NCBI GenBank assembly: GCA_022497145.1
Contig: MU385879.1
Span: 1-64,000 of the forward strand
DNA from: Rostrohypoxylon terebratum
Taxonomy: Eukaryota > Ascomycota > Sordariomycetes > Xylariales > Hypoxylaceae
DNA length: 64,000 nucleotides
Reading direction: 5' to 3'
In this document: positions 23,737 through 35,865 of the stretch, piece after piece
Position numbering within the stretch: position 1 is the first letter of the stretch
Layout of the letters: each line of letters opens with the position of its first letter
Program-made: the position numbers and the translations under genes
The notes under the pieces: generated by a model
What the model saw: the letters and a program-made list of their open reading frames with translations, nothing else
What the model was told of the DNA's origin: nothing
Database searches by the model: none

Positions 23737-24388
23737 GTAGGTAGGTAGTCAATATTCGCAGTAGCGCAATAGGTAGGACGTTCAAGACATTTCATACAAG
23801 TGCCAAGTTCTAATGTTATTAAAAGCAAGATCGCGCGAACCTTGAGGACTTTGGCAAGTTGAAGTTGCAATTAGCCTATCTACTAACTTACCGCAATGTA
23901 ACTGTCAACTCCAAGGGCCGTCTTAGGTCTACCCCACATGTTTAGTCTTTCGTCCCTATCGTGGCAGCAAGGGTACGGCAGTCTATCTCCCTACAATACA
24001 GTACAATTTAAGAATAAGAATACTAATGATTCAAAGGCTCCCTTATAGGAAGTCCATAGTAGTCACGGCGGGCTCTAGTATGTCCCTGATGAGTTGCAGT
24101 TTTGAAGCAATCATTCTATTGCAAATCACAACGAGTTTGTCCTTATTTGGTAGCTTCTCACATGAGTTATCAAATATACCTAATCACTTACAATTAAGGT
24201 GTCCTTCATCGAGTGATATCGCCAACTTCAGATGGAAATTCATGGTTTTGTATATAAAATGGCCTGTTTCCATTCACTTACTTTTCGCAACGTTTCCTTC
24301 GCGAAACTTGCAAACCATCAAAGTAGACATAATTCTCAATACTAATCACAAACACGACTAAAATTCACACCACAACGCAACGACGACG
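23737..24388. promoter_or_regulatory. shared divergent promoter of M20 hydrolase and Dal5-like carrier
   Basis: The two coding regions start 652 bp apart on opposite strands, so this segment must hold both promoters. No operator can be named from sequence alone. A TATATAAAA-like box lies near 24250-24260, before the carrier start. Confidence 0.5.
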
Positions 24389-26218
24389 ATGGCTTCAGAC
24401 AGGCCAGACGAAGAGCCAACCATGGCCACCTTTTCGAGTGCGCCTTTCACGGAAGTGAGCGCTACGAATATCGATGATGAAAACGGACCGCTAGCTGTGA
24501 GAGCACTAACCAGCGGCCCTGTAGGCAATCAGTCCTCACACGCAGTTCGAAGAAGAGTCGATCTATTTATTTTGCCCCCTCTATGCATAATATACGCTTT
24601 GTTATTCGTCGGCAGGACGATGATGAACTATTGCGCAGTCCACGGGCTTCTCCCTAACAATACACTTTCAGGCGAGGAATACATGTGGACTATATACATG
24701 TTCTATATCGGTATGCGTCTATCAAATGTCTGGGTCACTGACAAAGACACTAATATTTCTAGGCTATCTTTTCGCTGTACTTCCTGGCTTGATATTTATG
24801 CAGAGATCTGGACTAGCTAAATTCTTAGGATTCAGCATCATCGCGTGGGGCGTGACTCTGATGATCTCTTCAGCATGCTCATTTTTTGCAGACCTCGCTT
24901 TGGTACGCTTCTGTCTAGGGGTGGCAGAAGCGACAATATCACCTGGATTTGTGGCCGTCACAGGAATCTGGTGGACTAGGCAGGAGCAAGATAGTCGATT
25001 ACCCCTCTGGGTATCTTTTTCTGGAGTTGGCTGCTTCTTCGGCACATTATGGACTTCTGCCTATACCCAGGATCAAATACACGGAGGTTACTGGTATGAT
25101 AGCTGGCTCATCCTCGCAATACTCTTGTGGTAAGGTAGCTGTGTAGTCACTGATAATTTTTCCAGGAAGTTTATGCTAGAACTAGGGCCCTCACTCTCGC
25201 CGCGGGGTTATTCTATTTGGCTGCGGTACCAGACAACCCGGCAAGCTTCAAGTATCTCGACGAAAACGAGAAAGTCGCCGCCATCCAGCGCGTGATGGTA
25301 AATCAAACTGGCACAAGATCTCCTCCGTTTGTTAAGGCTCAGGTAATTGAGGCGATAACCGATGTTAGGGTTCTGTTCTTAGGTTTCATCTCCTTCTCAA
25401 ATGCTCTGGCAGCTAGTGGATTTATTTTCTACCCTTTCATCATCGAAGGCTTAGAATTCGAATCAAGAAAGGCTGTCTTCCTATGCCTACCCCTATTCGT
25501 CATTCAAGTTGTAGCGCAACTCGGTTCGGGAATGCTAGTTGCTCACGGTCGCCTATTCCGCAACTTCCGCTTACACTTTGCATCTCTAGCCATGATCATT
25601 TCCGTATGTATGATCTTAATTAACGAGATATAGACAAACTAACGTTGGCCTAAGATGATAGGTGCGATTTTGATTAATGAACTTGCGGCCGAGAACAGAG
25701 TGGGACGACTTGTTGGAGTTTGGCTATTGGTGAGTAATATACACCGCCACCCTCAAGCTTCGAAGCTCAAATTTGGACTAATATATATAGGGCACCTCTC
25801 CCGTGGGCTTCATGCTAGTTCTCGGCATGCTCTCGAAGAATGTCGCGGGTACAACCAAGAGATCCGTAGCTGCAGCCTTGGTGTTTATCGGCTACTGCAC
25901 CGGCCAGCTCTTAGGATCTCAGGCCTTTATAGACCACGAAGCACCCGCATACAGCAGCGGCATATATTTTCTGCTCTTCTCTTCTACTTTAAGCATAATA
26001 TTTATGCAGGGGCTTCGTTATTTGTATGTCCTTGAAAACATGAAGCGATCTAGGGCCCTGGCGGGAAGGTCGCAAGAAGAGCTGGAGGAGATGAAAAAGC
26101 ACAGCGAGATCCAAGGTTTTGAAGGTGTGACTGATAAGAACAATGTAAGTATTTCCTGAGCCAGTTGGAATATTATATATCTAACGATATGCAGGCCATG
26201 TTCTTCTATGTCGTATAA
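24389..26218 (+). CDS. MFS anion/cation symporter of the Dal5 (allantoate permease) type, with a frame anomaly
   Basis: Exons 24389-24710, 24763-25093, 25186-25603, 25655-25729, 25791-26144 and 26195-26218 give 507 residues. The family moves allantoate, ureidosuccinate, dipeptides or vitamins across the plasma membrane. Signatures are RRRVDLFILPPL (TM1), GVAEATISPGF (TM4) and WWTRQEQ; exon 6 adds AMFFYVV. The anomaly sits at exon 3. The better acceptor is TTTTTCCAG at 25165, followed by WKFMLEL, which matches the family, but that frame is off by one base by 25187. Only a second acceptor, CTAG at 25185, keeps the reading frame, and it drops about seven residues from a membrane helix. So either one base is missing (mutation or assembly error) or the cell uses the downstream acceptor. 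Treat activity as uncertain. Confidence 0.82.
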
Positions 26219-26322
26219 TCGGTGCTGAGGTGCATTTGTTAGGCGAATTGCGGTTGAATTCATATTATACCTAGACTCTATAGAGATCATGTCTCTTATA
26301 TAGCGACAATTTCAAAATTTAT
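26219..26322. other. short convergent spacer
   Basis: Only about 104 bp separate the stop codons of the Dal5-like carrier and the sugar transporter, so their 3' UTRs almost certainly overlap in antisense. Confidence 0.6.
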
Positions 26323-28177
26323 CTAAACGCCTATCTCTCTCGTGACCTCATTTTGTCGTGTCTCCGAATGATTCTTCCCTAGGTTTGCGTCGTTCGCGCT
26401 CGTGGCATTGAGCATCTGTCCACCCTTCTCCACGTGGTTCTGGCCACCAAACAACGTGTCGATTTCCTCAAGAGGCACTTTCATGGTCTCGGGGATACAG
26501 AACCACACGAAGACAGCTAAGACGAAGTTTGTTGCCATGAAGAAGAACAAACATTTCAAGCCTTCGTTGGCAAGGAATATGGGGAAGAACTGTTGGAATA
26601 TGGTGTTTGCGACGTTCTGCATCTGTGAACACATACCTACTGCTTGGGCCCGCACGTTCATGCTGAATACTTCGGAGGTCCAGATCCAGGTTGTGGCGCC
26701 CCAGGATGGCTTGTAGAAGAATATGAAGAGGAAGAGGAGGAAGACGATGGCGATGCCGACGGGTTCTGTTTTTGTGGCCGTGCCTTTGGATCCGATTACG
26801 TTGGGCGTTGTCATGCCGATTACCGGGACAATCAACATGCACACACCCATCCCGATAGCACCGACGATGAACAGCCACCGTCGACCGAATCTATCGGCAG
26901 TCCACACGGCATTCAGCGTAAATAAGATCCCAAACGTCGCGTTCAAGGCGTTGATCAGGTTAATCGTCTGCGAAGACGGCCATATCGTCTTGTAGATGGC
27001 GCTCGAGTACGAGTTCAGCGTGCCCTGGCCTGATAACTGCTGTCCGACGTTCAGCACGAAAGCCAGGTACAGCCTCCTACGAACAGACGAGTCCCTGAAC
27101 AGCGCCAGATACGAGCCTCCCACGGCTTCGTTCTCAAACTCCACGGCCTCCCTGATAGCCAGGACCTCGTACTCGACCTCTTCCTCGGAGTCGCGGATCC
27201 GGCGGAGGGTTTCCTTGGCTTTGCCGATATCGTTGTGGCGTTTTATCCACCAGCGGGGGGACTCGGGCTGAAAGGGGAGGAGGATGAGGATGATGACCGG
27301 GACGAGCAGCTGGAAGATGACGACCATGCGCCAGTCCCAGTGTCCGAGGGTGGCCTTGTGCGCGTTGCACGCGTAGGCGATCCAGTACGCGATGAAGGAC
27401 CCCACGCTGTAGAACATCTGCCAGAACGTCATGATCTGGCCTCGGATCTCAGGGGGCGAGATTTCGCCGATGTAGATAGGACCCGCAGCTAATAACCTAG
27501 GATGTTAGTACATGGTAGACCTGTGACGAAGGGTTCGTGTAACGTCTGGGAGGTTGGGAGGGCTTTTCACGCACTTAGGGCTAGACCCTGGCCAACTCCG
27601 ATGAGGACACGGCCCCCGATGAAGCACCCGAGATTGTGCCATGGCGCGAAGGCTTGCATGAAGGTGGCTGCGATGGTGAGCAGGCACCCGAGACCCATAC
27701 CGATTCGCCGGCCAAAATAATCGGCCTGTAAAATTAGATTAACAGTGTGAATATAAGAGCGTCTACTGGATACTTAGGTCGCTATAATATGCGGGCGAGT
27801 TTTCACTTACAGTTGGACCGCCCAGGAACCAACCGGCGACGATGGCGCCGATCGTATAAGCTGTGTTCACCAACCCTATCAAATTCGCATCCGCTTTCTG
27901 TGCGCCGGATATGTTAGCTTAGGTGCGGATATTGTAGGATAGATAACTCTACATAATAGCAAGATCACTCACAGGATCAAGATCGAACCACTCGAGCCAG
28001 TTATCTGACCCCTGAGCGGCGTTGAAGACGGAAGCATCATAGCCATATAGGACCATACACATTGCTGCCACAAGGGCAATGTACCTATCCGATGTGTATC
28101 TTAGTATTGCTTTTACTTGATTTCCATTAGCCTTTCGATGTGGCTTACCAGTTGTAAAGCCTCTTGGAAGTTGGCAT
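26323..28177 (-). CDS. MFS sugar transporter (lactose-permease/hexose type)
   Basis: Exons 28149-28177, 27973-28084, 27811-27897, 27575-27725 and 26323-27488 give 514 residues with consistent phases and introns of 64-86 bp. It is a 12-helix sugar:H+ symporter of the plasma membrane. Landmarks: YIALVAAMCMVLYGYDASVF (TM1), ADYFGRRIG (loop 2-3), GRVLIGVGQGLAL, PESPRWWIKRHN before the central loop, GQQLSGQGTLNSYSSAIY (TM7) and DRFGRRWLF. The last intron uses acceptor TTATTAG at 27489; the nearer CCTAG would create a stop. The N-terminus is uncertain. I start at ATG 28177 (MPTSKRLYNW), but the frame is open upstream into QSTQQYK, so a further 5' exon, perhaps from the ATG at 28332, is likely. Sugar specificity cannot be read. 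Confidence 0.92.
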
Positions 28178-29259
28178 CTTGTACTGCTGAGTTGACTGCT
28201 TACATCAGCGCCAGTAACCTTGGTGATATTTTGGTGTTCGCAATTTCTCGAAATCCTTGATTGGAACGAAAAGAGCCAACCTAGAAAAAGGAGAAGATCG
28301 ATCCATGATGGTGGCAAGACGTTCTTACTCATATAAATAATGTATTCTTGCCATCTAGAGTATGGATACCTACCTACCCAGGTCCTAGGTATCTGTAGGC
28401 AGGTAGGTACTTTACGTTAGCGAAAACGCTTACTTAGACCAGGGTCAACATCTCATCTGCATGCCAAACCCCTCTTTATTACCTCTTTACCGTTAGCGAG
28501 GTGCCAAACCCGTCTACCAGCAGCTCAGCTTCAGCTCGGTGGGGAAAGTTCTCGCCCGAATGACCGGGACGCACGTCGTATCCACCAATGGCAGATCTAC
28601 CTAGTACGAAATGCTTGATTTCCTGTACGTAGGGAGCACCCGTTCCAACCGGGGCATTGGGTCGAACGGACCGCCGTCGCGGATAGATAGCTCATCCATA
28701 CCCCGGATTCTTGGCTTTAGTAGGTAAGCTTCGGCGGAGAAATTCCCTAATAGAGGCCGAAATTCCACCACTTATAATTCTCCGTCAACGATCTTCATGA
28801 TCTATTGGGCGGGCACTACGGCGAATATCATAAAGTCCCTGCAGAACACCCACTAATGGCGGTTGGTGGGATAGTGTATATATTGTCAACACGCTGTTTG
28901 GGGGCGTTGTTAAGCTTCAAGAGGAGATGGATGATTTGTTTTTGTTCTTAGGTAATGAACCAGCTTTTGACTTCTGAGGCGATCAGTTTCAATATTTGTC
29001 CATTAGGATAATGAGCGCTTATAACTCCCCCAATAAATCAAGGTGTCCAGTATATAACCCGAAAAATTTAGTCAACTCACTCAAACCATCCACTCATCCG
29101 TCCGGTTCCAATATCTAAACGCCAAGAAATGGTATCTATCAGCGATAATTTCCGTATATACCTCTTCAAAATGGCATAAAAGCTGTAAGGTATCCCTCCT
29201 CCCACCTATATTGAACGATCTTTAATGCGATGAATATGCCTCCCAAAAACACCCTAAAT
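28178..29259. other. intergenic, possible extra 5' exon of the sugar transporter
   Basis: 28178-28332 may hold the first coding exon of the transporter (an ATG at 28332 opens a frame containing ITKVTGAD). Further on, 28366-28410 is packed with CTACCTACCCAGGTCCTAGG-like words. The rest shows no gene. Confidence 0.5.
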
Positions 29260-32200
29260 CTATGAATGCCCATTCCAATGTAACCCTTGGTCGTTGCCCA
29301 TGAAATTTTGATACGCCATGTTCATGTTTAAATACGCGTCGATGTCTGTCATCCCCTCGTTTTCCAGAACATCCATGAGCTCTATCTGCTGCTCCTGACT
29401 TAGACTTCCCTGCCGCTCTGGGGGAAGGCCGTGGGAAAATGACATATCACCCATGTTGACGTCGGCCAGTCCGTTTGCACCGGATGTGTCGTTCCAGAAA
29501 TTGTTTCCCAGTCCACCGCCAAAGGCATACGGCGAGATAAAAGGCGGAGGAGGATTAAACCAGTCCGTGACCGTGGTTACCTGGGGAAGAGGCCTCTGTC
29601 CCTGTGATGAATGTTGTGGTATAGGGGGAATAGTAAAGGGTTGAGTAAGTGGACGTTGCTGTTGTGGCGTGGGCACTGAATTGGGTGTCGCTATATCGGA
29701 AGGAGTCTGGGCTAGACTCGCGTTTGAGAGCATTGGCGTAGAAAGTATTGGAGTTCGGGTTCCCATACTGGGAGTCGTGGCACTGCCCGCACCTACTGAC
29801 TCTGGAGATGTTGGTAGATGTTGCGTGGGGGGCATGTATGGTGGAGACATCGTTGCATCAGTCTCGGGAGGACTACTTTCTTCCATAAGTGCCAAGTCTC
29901 CAGCTTGGGTAAAATCGGGAGGGAAATAGCTGAAACGACGTCCAGTATGATCGCTAGTAGCCGGGTTGAGGAAGATGGAGTTGGATCTGAATGTGGGTTG
30001 TGGCGGAAAGTTCTCAACCTTATAACCGTTCATTTCCTCCGGGCCCGAGCCAAAAACGTAGCCGAATTGAGGGTTGAAAACACCACTAGCAGACATCGTT
30101 GTCGCACTTGAAATTTCAGATGCGGATGGTGAATTTGTATCGGTTTGAGATGATGGGGTGGTGAAAGAGCTCGAGCTTGAAAGATTGGGTGTTTCATTCG
30201 AGTCGTAACTTTGAAGGCATGCCTTCGTGAAAGTCGAATATAATTGGGATGCTGCTGCGGTACCCGGCCATCTTTCAACACATTGGTCGATGATATCTAG
30301 CGAGATGTTGACAAGCTCTTGAACCTCCTCGCGTGGGTGGGACGCTCGAATTTCGGGGTGCGTAACAGCCCATAGGAGTGTATTAAGCGACATGTAAAGG
30401 GTTAGTATAAATATCCAAGTAATGTCAACGGCAGCTGCCATCATCTGTTTGCTAGATATATTTATAACGAAAGCGGCCGAGTCGAAGCATTTTGTAGCTG
30501 AAAGAAGGGATGGTTTCGGCACTTGAGGCGATGGGCGATGAAGGGCTATCACCATGGTGTGGAATCGACCCGTGAACCTATCGTGTTATTAGCATTGATC
30601 GAGTGAGGTGTTGTCCCGGTATCAGGTATCGATTACGTACCATGGCTTACACCACGTGGGATTTTCGGGGGTTTCCTTAAGCCATCGGTCTATCTTGGCC
30701 TCCATGTCTGCGAACCATGGATGGCGATTGTCCTTAGGTTCTGCGTGTTTCCTTTCATATAAAACTCGACGGATCTCGGCCTGATGCTGTCTCATCTTGC
30801 AAAAATGTATGGACACTAATTTCCTCTCATCGGGAGGTCCAGGGATAATTCCATTCTCACTGATGTTCGCATCGCTAACCGTTTCGAAGAATCTGACATC
30901 GTTTATATCAAGGGTTTTGGCGAACCCGCTTGGACGGCCCATACTGTAGGCCAAACCGAGCTCCATTGTACTGACGATCCAGCTTAGTCGCCGCCGCATA
31001 TCCAGTGTCATCGGATCGTTAGCTCCTAGTGAAATCGTCTTTTCATCAGCCAAACCGAGTTGCTGGCAAATCCTCGTAGCTAAACCGACAACGTAGTATA
31101 CGGCGGTTCGAGTAGGTGTTAATAATGAGTATTGTCCTATTAAGACGAGACACTGGAGGGTTTTGAGATCTTTCGGTCGGACAATATCTTCAAAGCGTTT
31201 CATAGCGGCTAGGTAGTAGCTATCCGCGAGTCCTGCGTATGTCGAGTCGAGTTTTTGCATGCTAGTCGCCATAACTAAGCGAGCGACGAAGTGTTGATAT
31301 GCATCAGTGCTTCCAGCATAAACATCTTCAAATATCGTTTCTAATGCCTTCTCGTGGAAGGTCGGAGTGAATACTTGAGCTGTGTCGTTCAATTAGCCCG
31401 AATATTCTCTCATTGGTTAAGAGGGGTTAACAAGTGAGAATAAGTCACCTCGTTGGTAGAAGACCTCCAATAATCTGTCCGCGATGGCTCTACTCGGAAG
31501 ACTCTGCGCCGCAACACCGCTAATGATTGGATAACTTTTCTTCCTCGATACTTGCGGTGGCATGGTGAACGACTGTGATCGCATGCCGGGAAAGGTTGAG
31601 CCGGGAGCCGCGGTCTGTCGTCGGTCTCGTACATCGGGTATCAGATCAGATATGCGTTTAGTATCTGTATAGCGCTTTGCTTCCTCCATAAGTATGCGCG
31701 TCATCGCAATACCACTAGAAGGACCGAGATATCGAGGGGTCTCGTCGGTTTCATTCAGGCGAACAAGACCTCCAGGCCGAATGAAGTCTTCATGATTTTT
31801 AGGGAAGTCATCATCGTCTGTATACTGGCCCAGTTCGGCTTCGAGTGCCCGAACCTTTTCTTGGAGTTTAACAACATAATACCGACTTATCCTCTTACCC
31901 TTTGCTGTGTCAAAATATTCGCAAGTGGATCCTGACCGCTCGCAAGGCAGGCAGCGAGGTAGCGTAGGATCGCAGCGGGTTTTTCTCTAAAAAAAAGCCA
32001 ACCAAGTCAATATCTCAGACTATCTAAGCATTTCCGAAAAGAAAGGAGGACAGAGAGGTTGACACATGACACATGATGTGGCATGCGTAAAATGTCAAAA
32101 TGTCAAATGTCAAATGTCGGTGGACAGGTTGCTCACCTGGCGACATCGGCAACAGGCCGTGAGGGTATGCGCGATGCGGTGCGAGGCTTCCCCATCGCCT

Positions 32201-32715
32201 TGATCCTCCTCCTTGACGGGCTTTTTGTTCTGTGGTAAGCCATTCGGCGGCCTTGGTGTATAGCCAAAACCTTGGACTTGACGGAAGACATTAGAGGCAT
32301 CCATCGATAAATCTGTTACGGTATCGGTATCGGTATCTTCGTTTTCCTCAATTTTCTGGTGGTGAGACGTAATCGTCTTATTTTGCTTTTGCTTTTGCTT
32401 TTTAATCTGTTTCTGCCTCTGCTTTTTGATCTGGCCCCCAGATACGGCAGATACGCGGGGGAGATCAGTTCCAATTGTCGTTGGTCGCACGCAACTTCGC
32501 GGACTCAAGGCTTCGGAAGAAATGAAAGCGGGGTGAGCAAGTAAGGCAAATGAATTGTATGACTGTAGTGACGGTTGTCGTGGGTCTTTGAACTTTACTT
32601 TATCATGATTTCGAAATCTGGGAACGTCGGCGCAAAAAGTTTCGTAAATTCGACTGTAGAAGGGAGAATCGTCGCCGCCAAAGTTGTAATAGCCATTCTC
32701 GGTCTGAGAACACAT
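29260..32715 (-). CDS. Zn2Cys6 transcription factor with fungal_trans domain
   Basis: Exons 32137-32715, 31449-31986, 30641-31379 and 29260-30577 give 1057 residues. The zinc cluster is split after Gln193 by a 150-bp intron; spliced, it has Cys188, Cys191, Cys198, Cys205, Cys208 and Cys215 with C-x2-C-x6-C-x6-C-x2-C-x6-C spacing. KGKRISRYYVVKLQEKVRALEAEL follows as linker and coiled-coil dimerisation element. The middle region is a fungal_trans domain (AIADRLLEVFYQR, PTFHEKALETIF, GLATRICQQLGLA, MRRRLSWIVSTMELGLAYSMGRPSGF). The C-terminal 250 residues are Ser/Thr/Pro/Gln-rich, as in activation domains. The Lys/Gln run before the cluster (residues 105-125) is low-complexity. It lies upstream of, and on the same strand as, the sugar transporter, so it might regulate it; that is only proximity. 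Target unknown. Confidence 0.9.
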
Positions 32716-33104
32716 TCTCTTACGTATGTACCTTCTGTACGAAGGTAACAGGTGGGTAGGTGGGTAGGTGGTATGGGACGCCCTCGTATAATGTTGTACC
32801 TATCTAACGTCGAATACAACCGTTGGCATATAGTTAGCCTAGTTAGTCATGCTTAATATGATGTACTGTCAGATAGGCATTACTTAAGCTAATACTTTTG
32901 ATGATGATCGCTTTAGCTAATAAGAGCTTGAAAGGGAAGTGACCACTGGCGCACACAGCACACCTACAACCAAAGAGCACGCACCAAAGAGCACGGACTT
33001 ATATGTTAGGTAGGTACCTGGTAGCGTGTAGTATGTACCATGTAACAGATATATGTATGTACCTTGGTACTATCAGTCTGTCGTTGTCGTATGAGAAGTG
33101 GCGA

Positions 33105-33141
33105 TTGGTTGGTTGGTTGGTTGGGGGGGAGGGGTGGGGGG
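33105..33141 (+). other. GGTT repeat followed by G-runs, potential G-quadruplex
   Basis: Four to five GGTT units pass into G-runs of 7, 4 and 6 separated by single bases (33123-33141). This satisfies the usual G3+N1-7 pattern. It lies about 0.4 kb upstream of the minus-strand transcription factor gene. Confidence 0.6.
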
Positions 33142-35584
33142 TTGAGTGAGGAGGGAAAGTGTTTCCTCTCGAACATCGAATATCGAATGGCTTAGACTTT
33201 TGAGAAGACTGCAAGGTTGAACCTTAGAATACTACCTCGATCAGCTCAATATGTATGTTGTGTATGTTGTATATTGGTTGTTATATTAGAAAGAAGAGTC
33301 TCTATTAAGCAGTTTCATTCTTAAATTCCTTCAAGGTTTGGATCGACTTCGCCCCACAGGCTGAGTTTATTACCAAGAGAGTTACGAAGTATGTAGGTAT
33401 GTACCAACGCAGATTACGCAGATTACAGATTTTAAGCGATTTAAACGGTTGCATTTTTTTCTGCATCTGCAGTTTCGTTTCGTCTATTCTCTTCGTACCT
33501 ATTTTCTCTACCCATGCCGTCCCATGCGTTCCATGCATCCCGTGCGTTTCGTTTTGACAATCATTTACCTACCTAGTTACTAGTATTACTTGGACTACTC
33601 GGATAATGGATTCTTGGAATCATGACGGAGTTCCGCAAGCACTTCGCCCGCTATAATTGACCTTGCATACACGCGCGTTCGGCAAAAAGTTGCTTCTATT
33701 ACATAGTAGGATTTCTTCCCTAGTTCAATTTCGAAATTCCGTTTCTATTTTTTTCTATTCTTGGAATCCTTCTTCTTACTCCTTAGGGACACTTCCTAAT
33801 CGAGTCTATTCTGGAACAGTTGCATCGGTTTGAGGATCCACAGACCTAGTCGAAGATAGTCGAAGACTCGCTTCTTGCTGTTGCTGTGCTGACTGTTTAA
33901 TACAATCGCTCGCAGCGGTAATACTAGGTAGTCTTTCAATCTTCTACTATTATGTACGTATTTTGTTCATCTCGGTATGTCGCCTTCAGTTTGACAGGCA
34001 GCAAAACTGCAACCCACTCAGCCCACACGTGCATAAAAGTGGGAGGTGATCACGGAATCGAGGAGAAGACCATCGGAATCTTCTCTGCAGCAAGCCAGGT
34101 ACTGACGGTGCCTCGTAAGGCAGCTGAGTCGCGGCCAATATATTCTCGTTCGGGAACTTATCGGACGGCGCGCGGCTCTAACAGCTAAATATTATACACC
34201 ACCATCTGCACCATCTGCACCACCTGGGCAAACTATACATATGAAAAAATTAATAAACGCTGTCCCACCAACTGTATTGGGAAAACCCTGAATACCCTGA
34301 CCAGCCTTACGACTACATCTTTTTAACGTAAGAGAGGGGCGCGTGGGGAGGTCTAGTGAGTTCTGACACCGGCTAGCAGCCCTGAATGAGGCGCAAGGAT
34401 AAGTGAAGGAGTAGGAGATGATCTCACGATTCGTCAGTCGAGTGCAGACCAACTAAATACTACGCAGCACAACTTTCATTGAGGGTCATGGAGGGAGCAG
34501 GCTAGGTTGGATATCATCCCCCTGACGCAAGGAGGAGCTGCAGCTAGCACGCATAGAACGCATAGAACGGCATACCTCCAAGGGCTAGTACCGACAACAA
34601 GATATTTTGGCTTACAAAGACCTCCAGGGCTACAAGTTACCGAGTTACATGCGCTAGAAGCACGGAAGCATCATAACTCAGCTCCCCGTCATCAACTCGA
34701 TCCTACCCTACGTCAAACTAGAGGATCTTTCCAAGATTTATGTTTATACTTTGCGACAGAAATAGCATAAGTTCAGACAAGTGTCATTTTTCCTCTTGAT
34801 TTTATTCTATTTTCTTTTGACGATCCTAAAGTCCGATCCAATGCCCAGACGACCCAGAACCAAAAGTGAAAGAAACCCCGCGAGTCATGTACTATACATA
34901 TGTACTATCCATAGATGTACGTAGTAGGTCACAACGCGCACAACACGGCAGCGACAAAGTCCTACCACTGCATAGTACGTCGTACCAAACTACCGCGCTT
35001 TTCGAAGAGCTGATGATCTATCTAATATCAGTGGTCGAAGTCGTCTAGAGACAAGCATTAGGTCAGGTTGCCTGGTTGTTCGCAAACCGGTCACCACACA
35101 TAAACCGCAACCACCCCCACCGTTCCAGCGTCCGTACACATTACCTGGTACAGCTGGTGCAGCTGGTACCGCAAATTATTGCTGTGAAATTCCGCATCCT
35201 GTGCCCCATTGATGACCAGACGGTCTAATCGGCCTAACCCATCCTCGGAAGTCAAGCACACGCTACGCACACTTATTACGGATCCCTATACGCATAATAC
35301 ACCTAGCAACCTAGCATATCTTGGAAATACCTGGGCAGACCTGGGCGCCGCGCAAGTAATTCAGTAAATTTTAGGACCCTCCAGCCTATTCCTTTGACCA
35401 TCCATATTATTATTAATAATAAGCCACTAAAATAATAAGCCGCCTTTAGCTTGCTCGACTTACATACCACTTTTGAAACCCAAGTGTTTTTGAAGGCGGC
35501 AGCGTCAGATCCACGTGAGAATCTTATTCTTACTACCCGCTACTATTAAGAGTAACAATAGTCTATTATCAAGACTTTGCCGTT

Positions 35585-35611
35585 GTCCCGTTCGTCCCGT
35601 TCGTCCCGTTA
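35585..35611 (+). repeat. three copies of a 9-bp tandem repeat
   Basis: GTCCCGTTC is repeated three times, the last copy ending in A. It lies about 250 bp upstream of the plus-strand transcription factor start. Confidence 0.7.
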
Positions 35612-35865
35612 TTCCCTACAGAGGAACGAGTCAACCTAAGACTGAACAGCATCTACGCCACATCTTTATCTAGGGCGCATTGTCCCAGATCATAAAAGCA
35701 AAACGTGAGAAATCTATGACAACTGTGGGAACGATCTCCACTTGCCTCGCGCGCCATCGTATACACTATCGTGTACCCTAAAAAAAAAGAGCCGAGATCC
35801 TGGACATCACGGAACTTCAACCGGGAAGCCGCACGCGCTCGAGCTCTCATCTCAAAGCGGGCAAT

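Larger units (their letters stand above)
32716..35865. other. 3.15-kb gene-free region between two transcription-factor genes
   Basis: Divergent promoter space for the two Zn2Cys6 genes. I find no reading frame with family features. It contains TAGGTAGG words (32750-32770, 33005-33015), a G-rich block at 33105-33141, and a short 9-bp tandem repeat at 35585. The sequence does not look like a transposon remnant. Confidence 0.55.
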
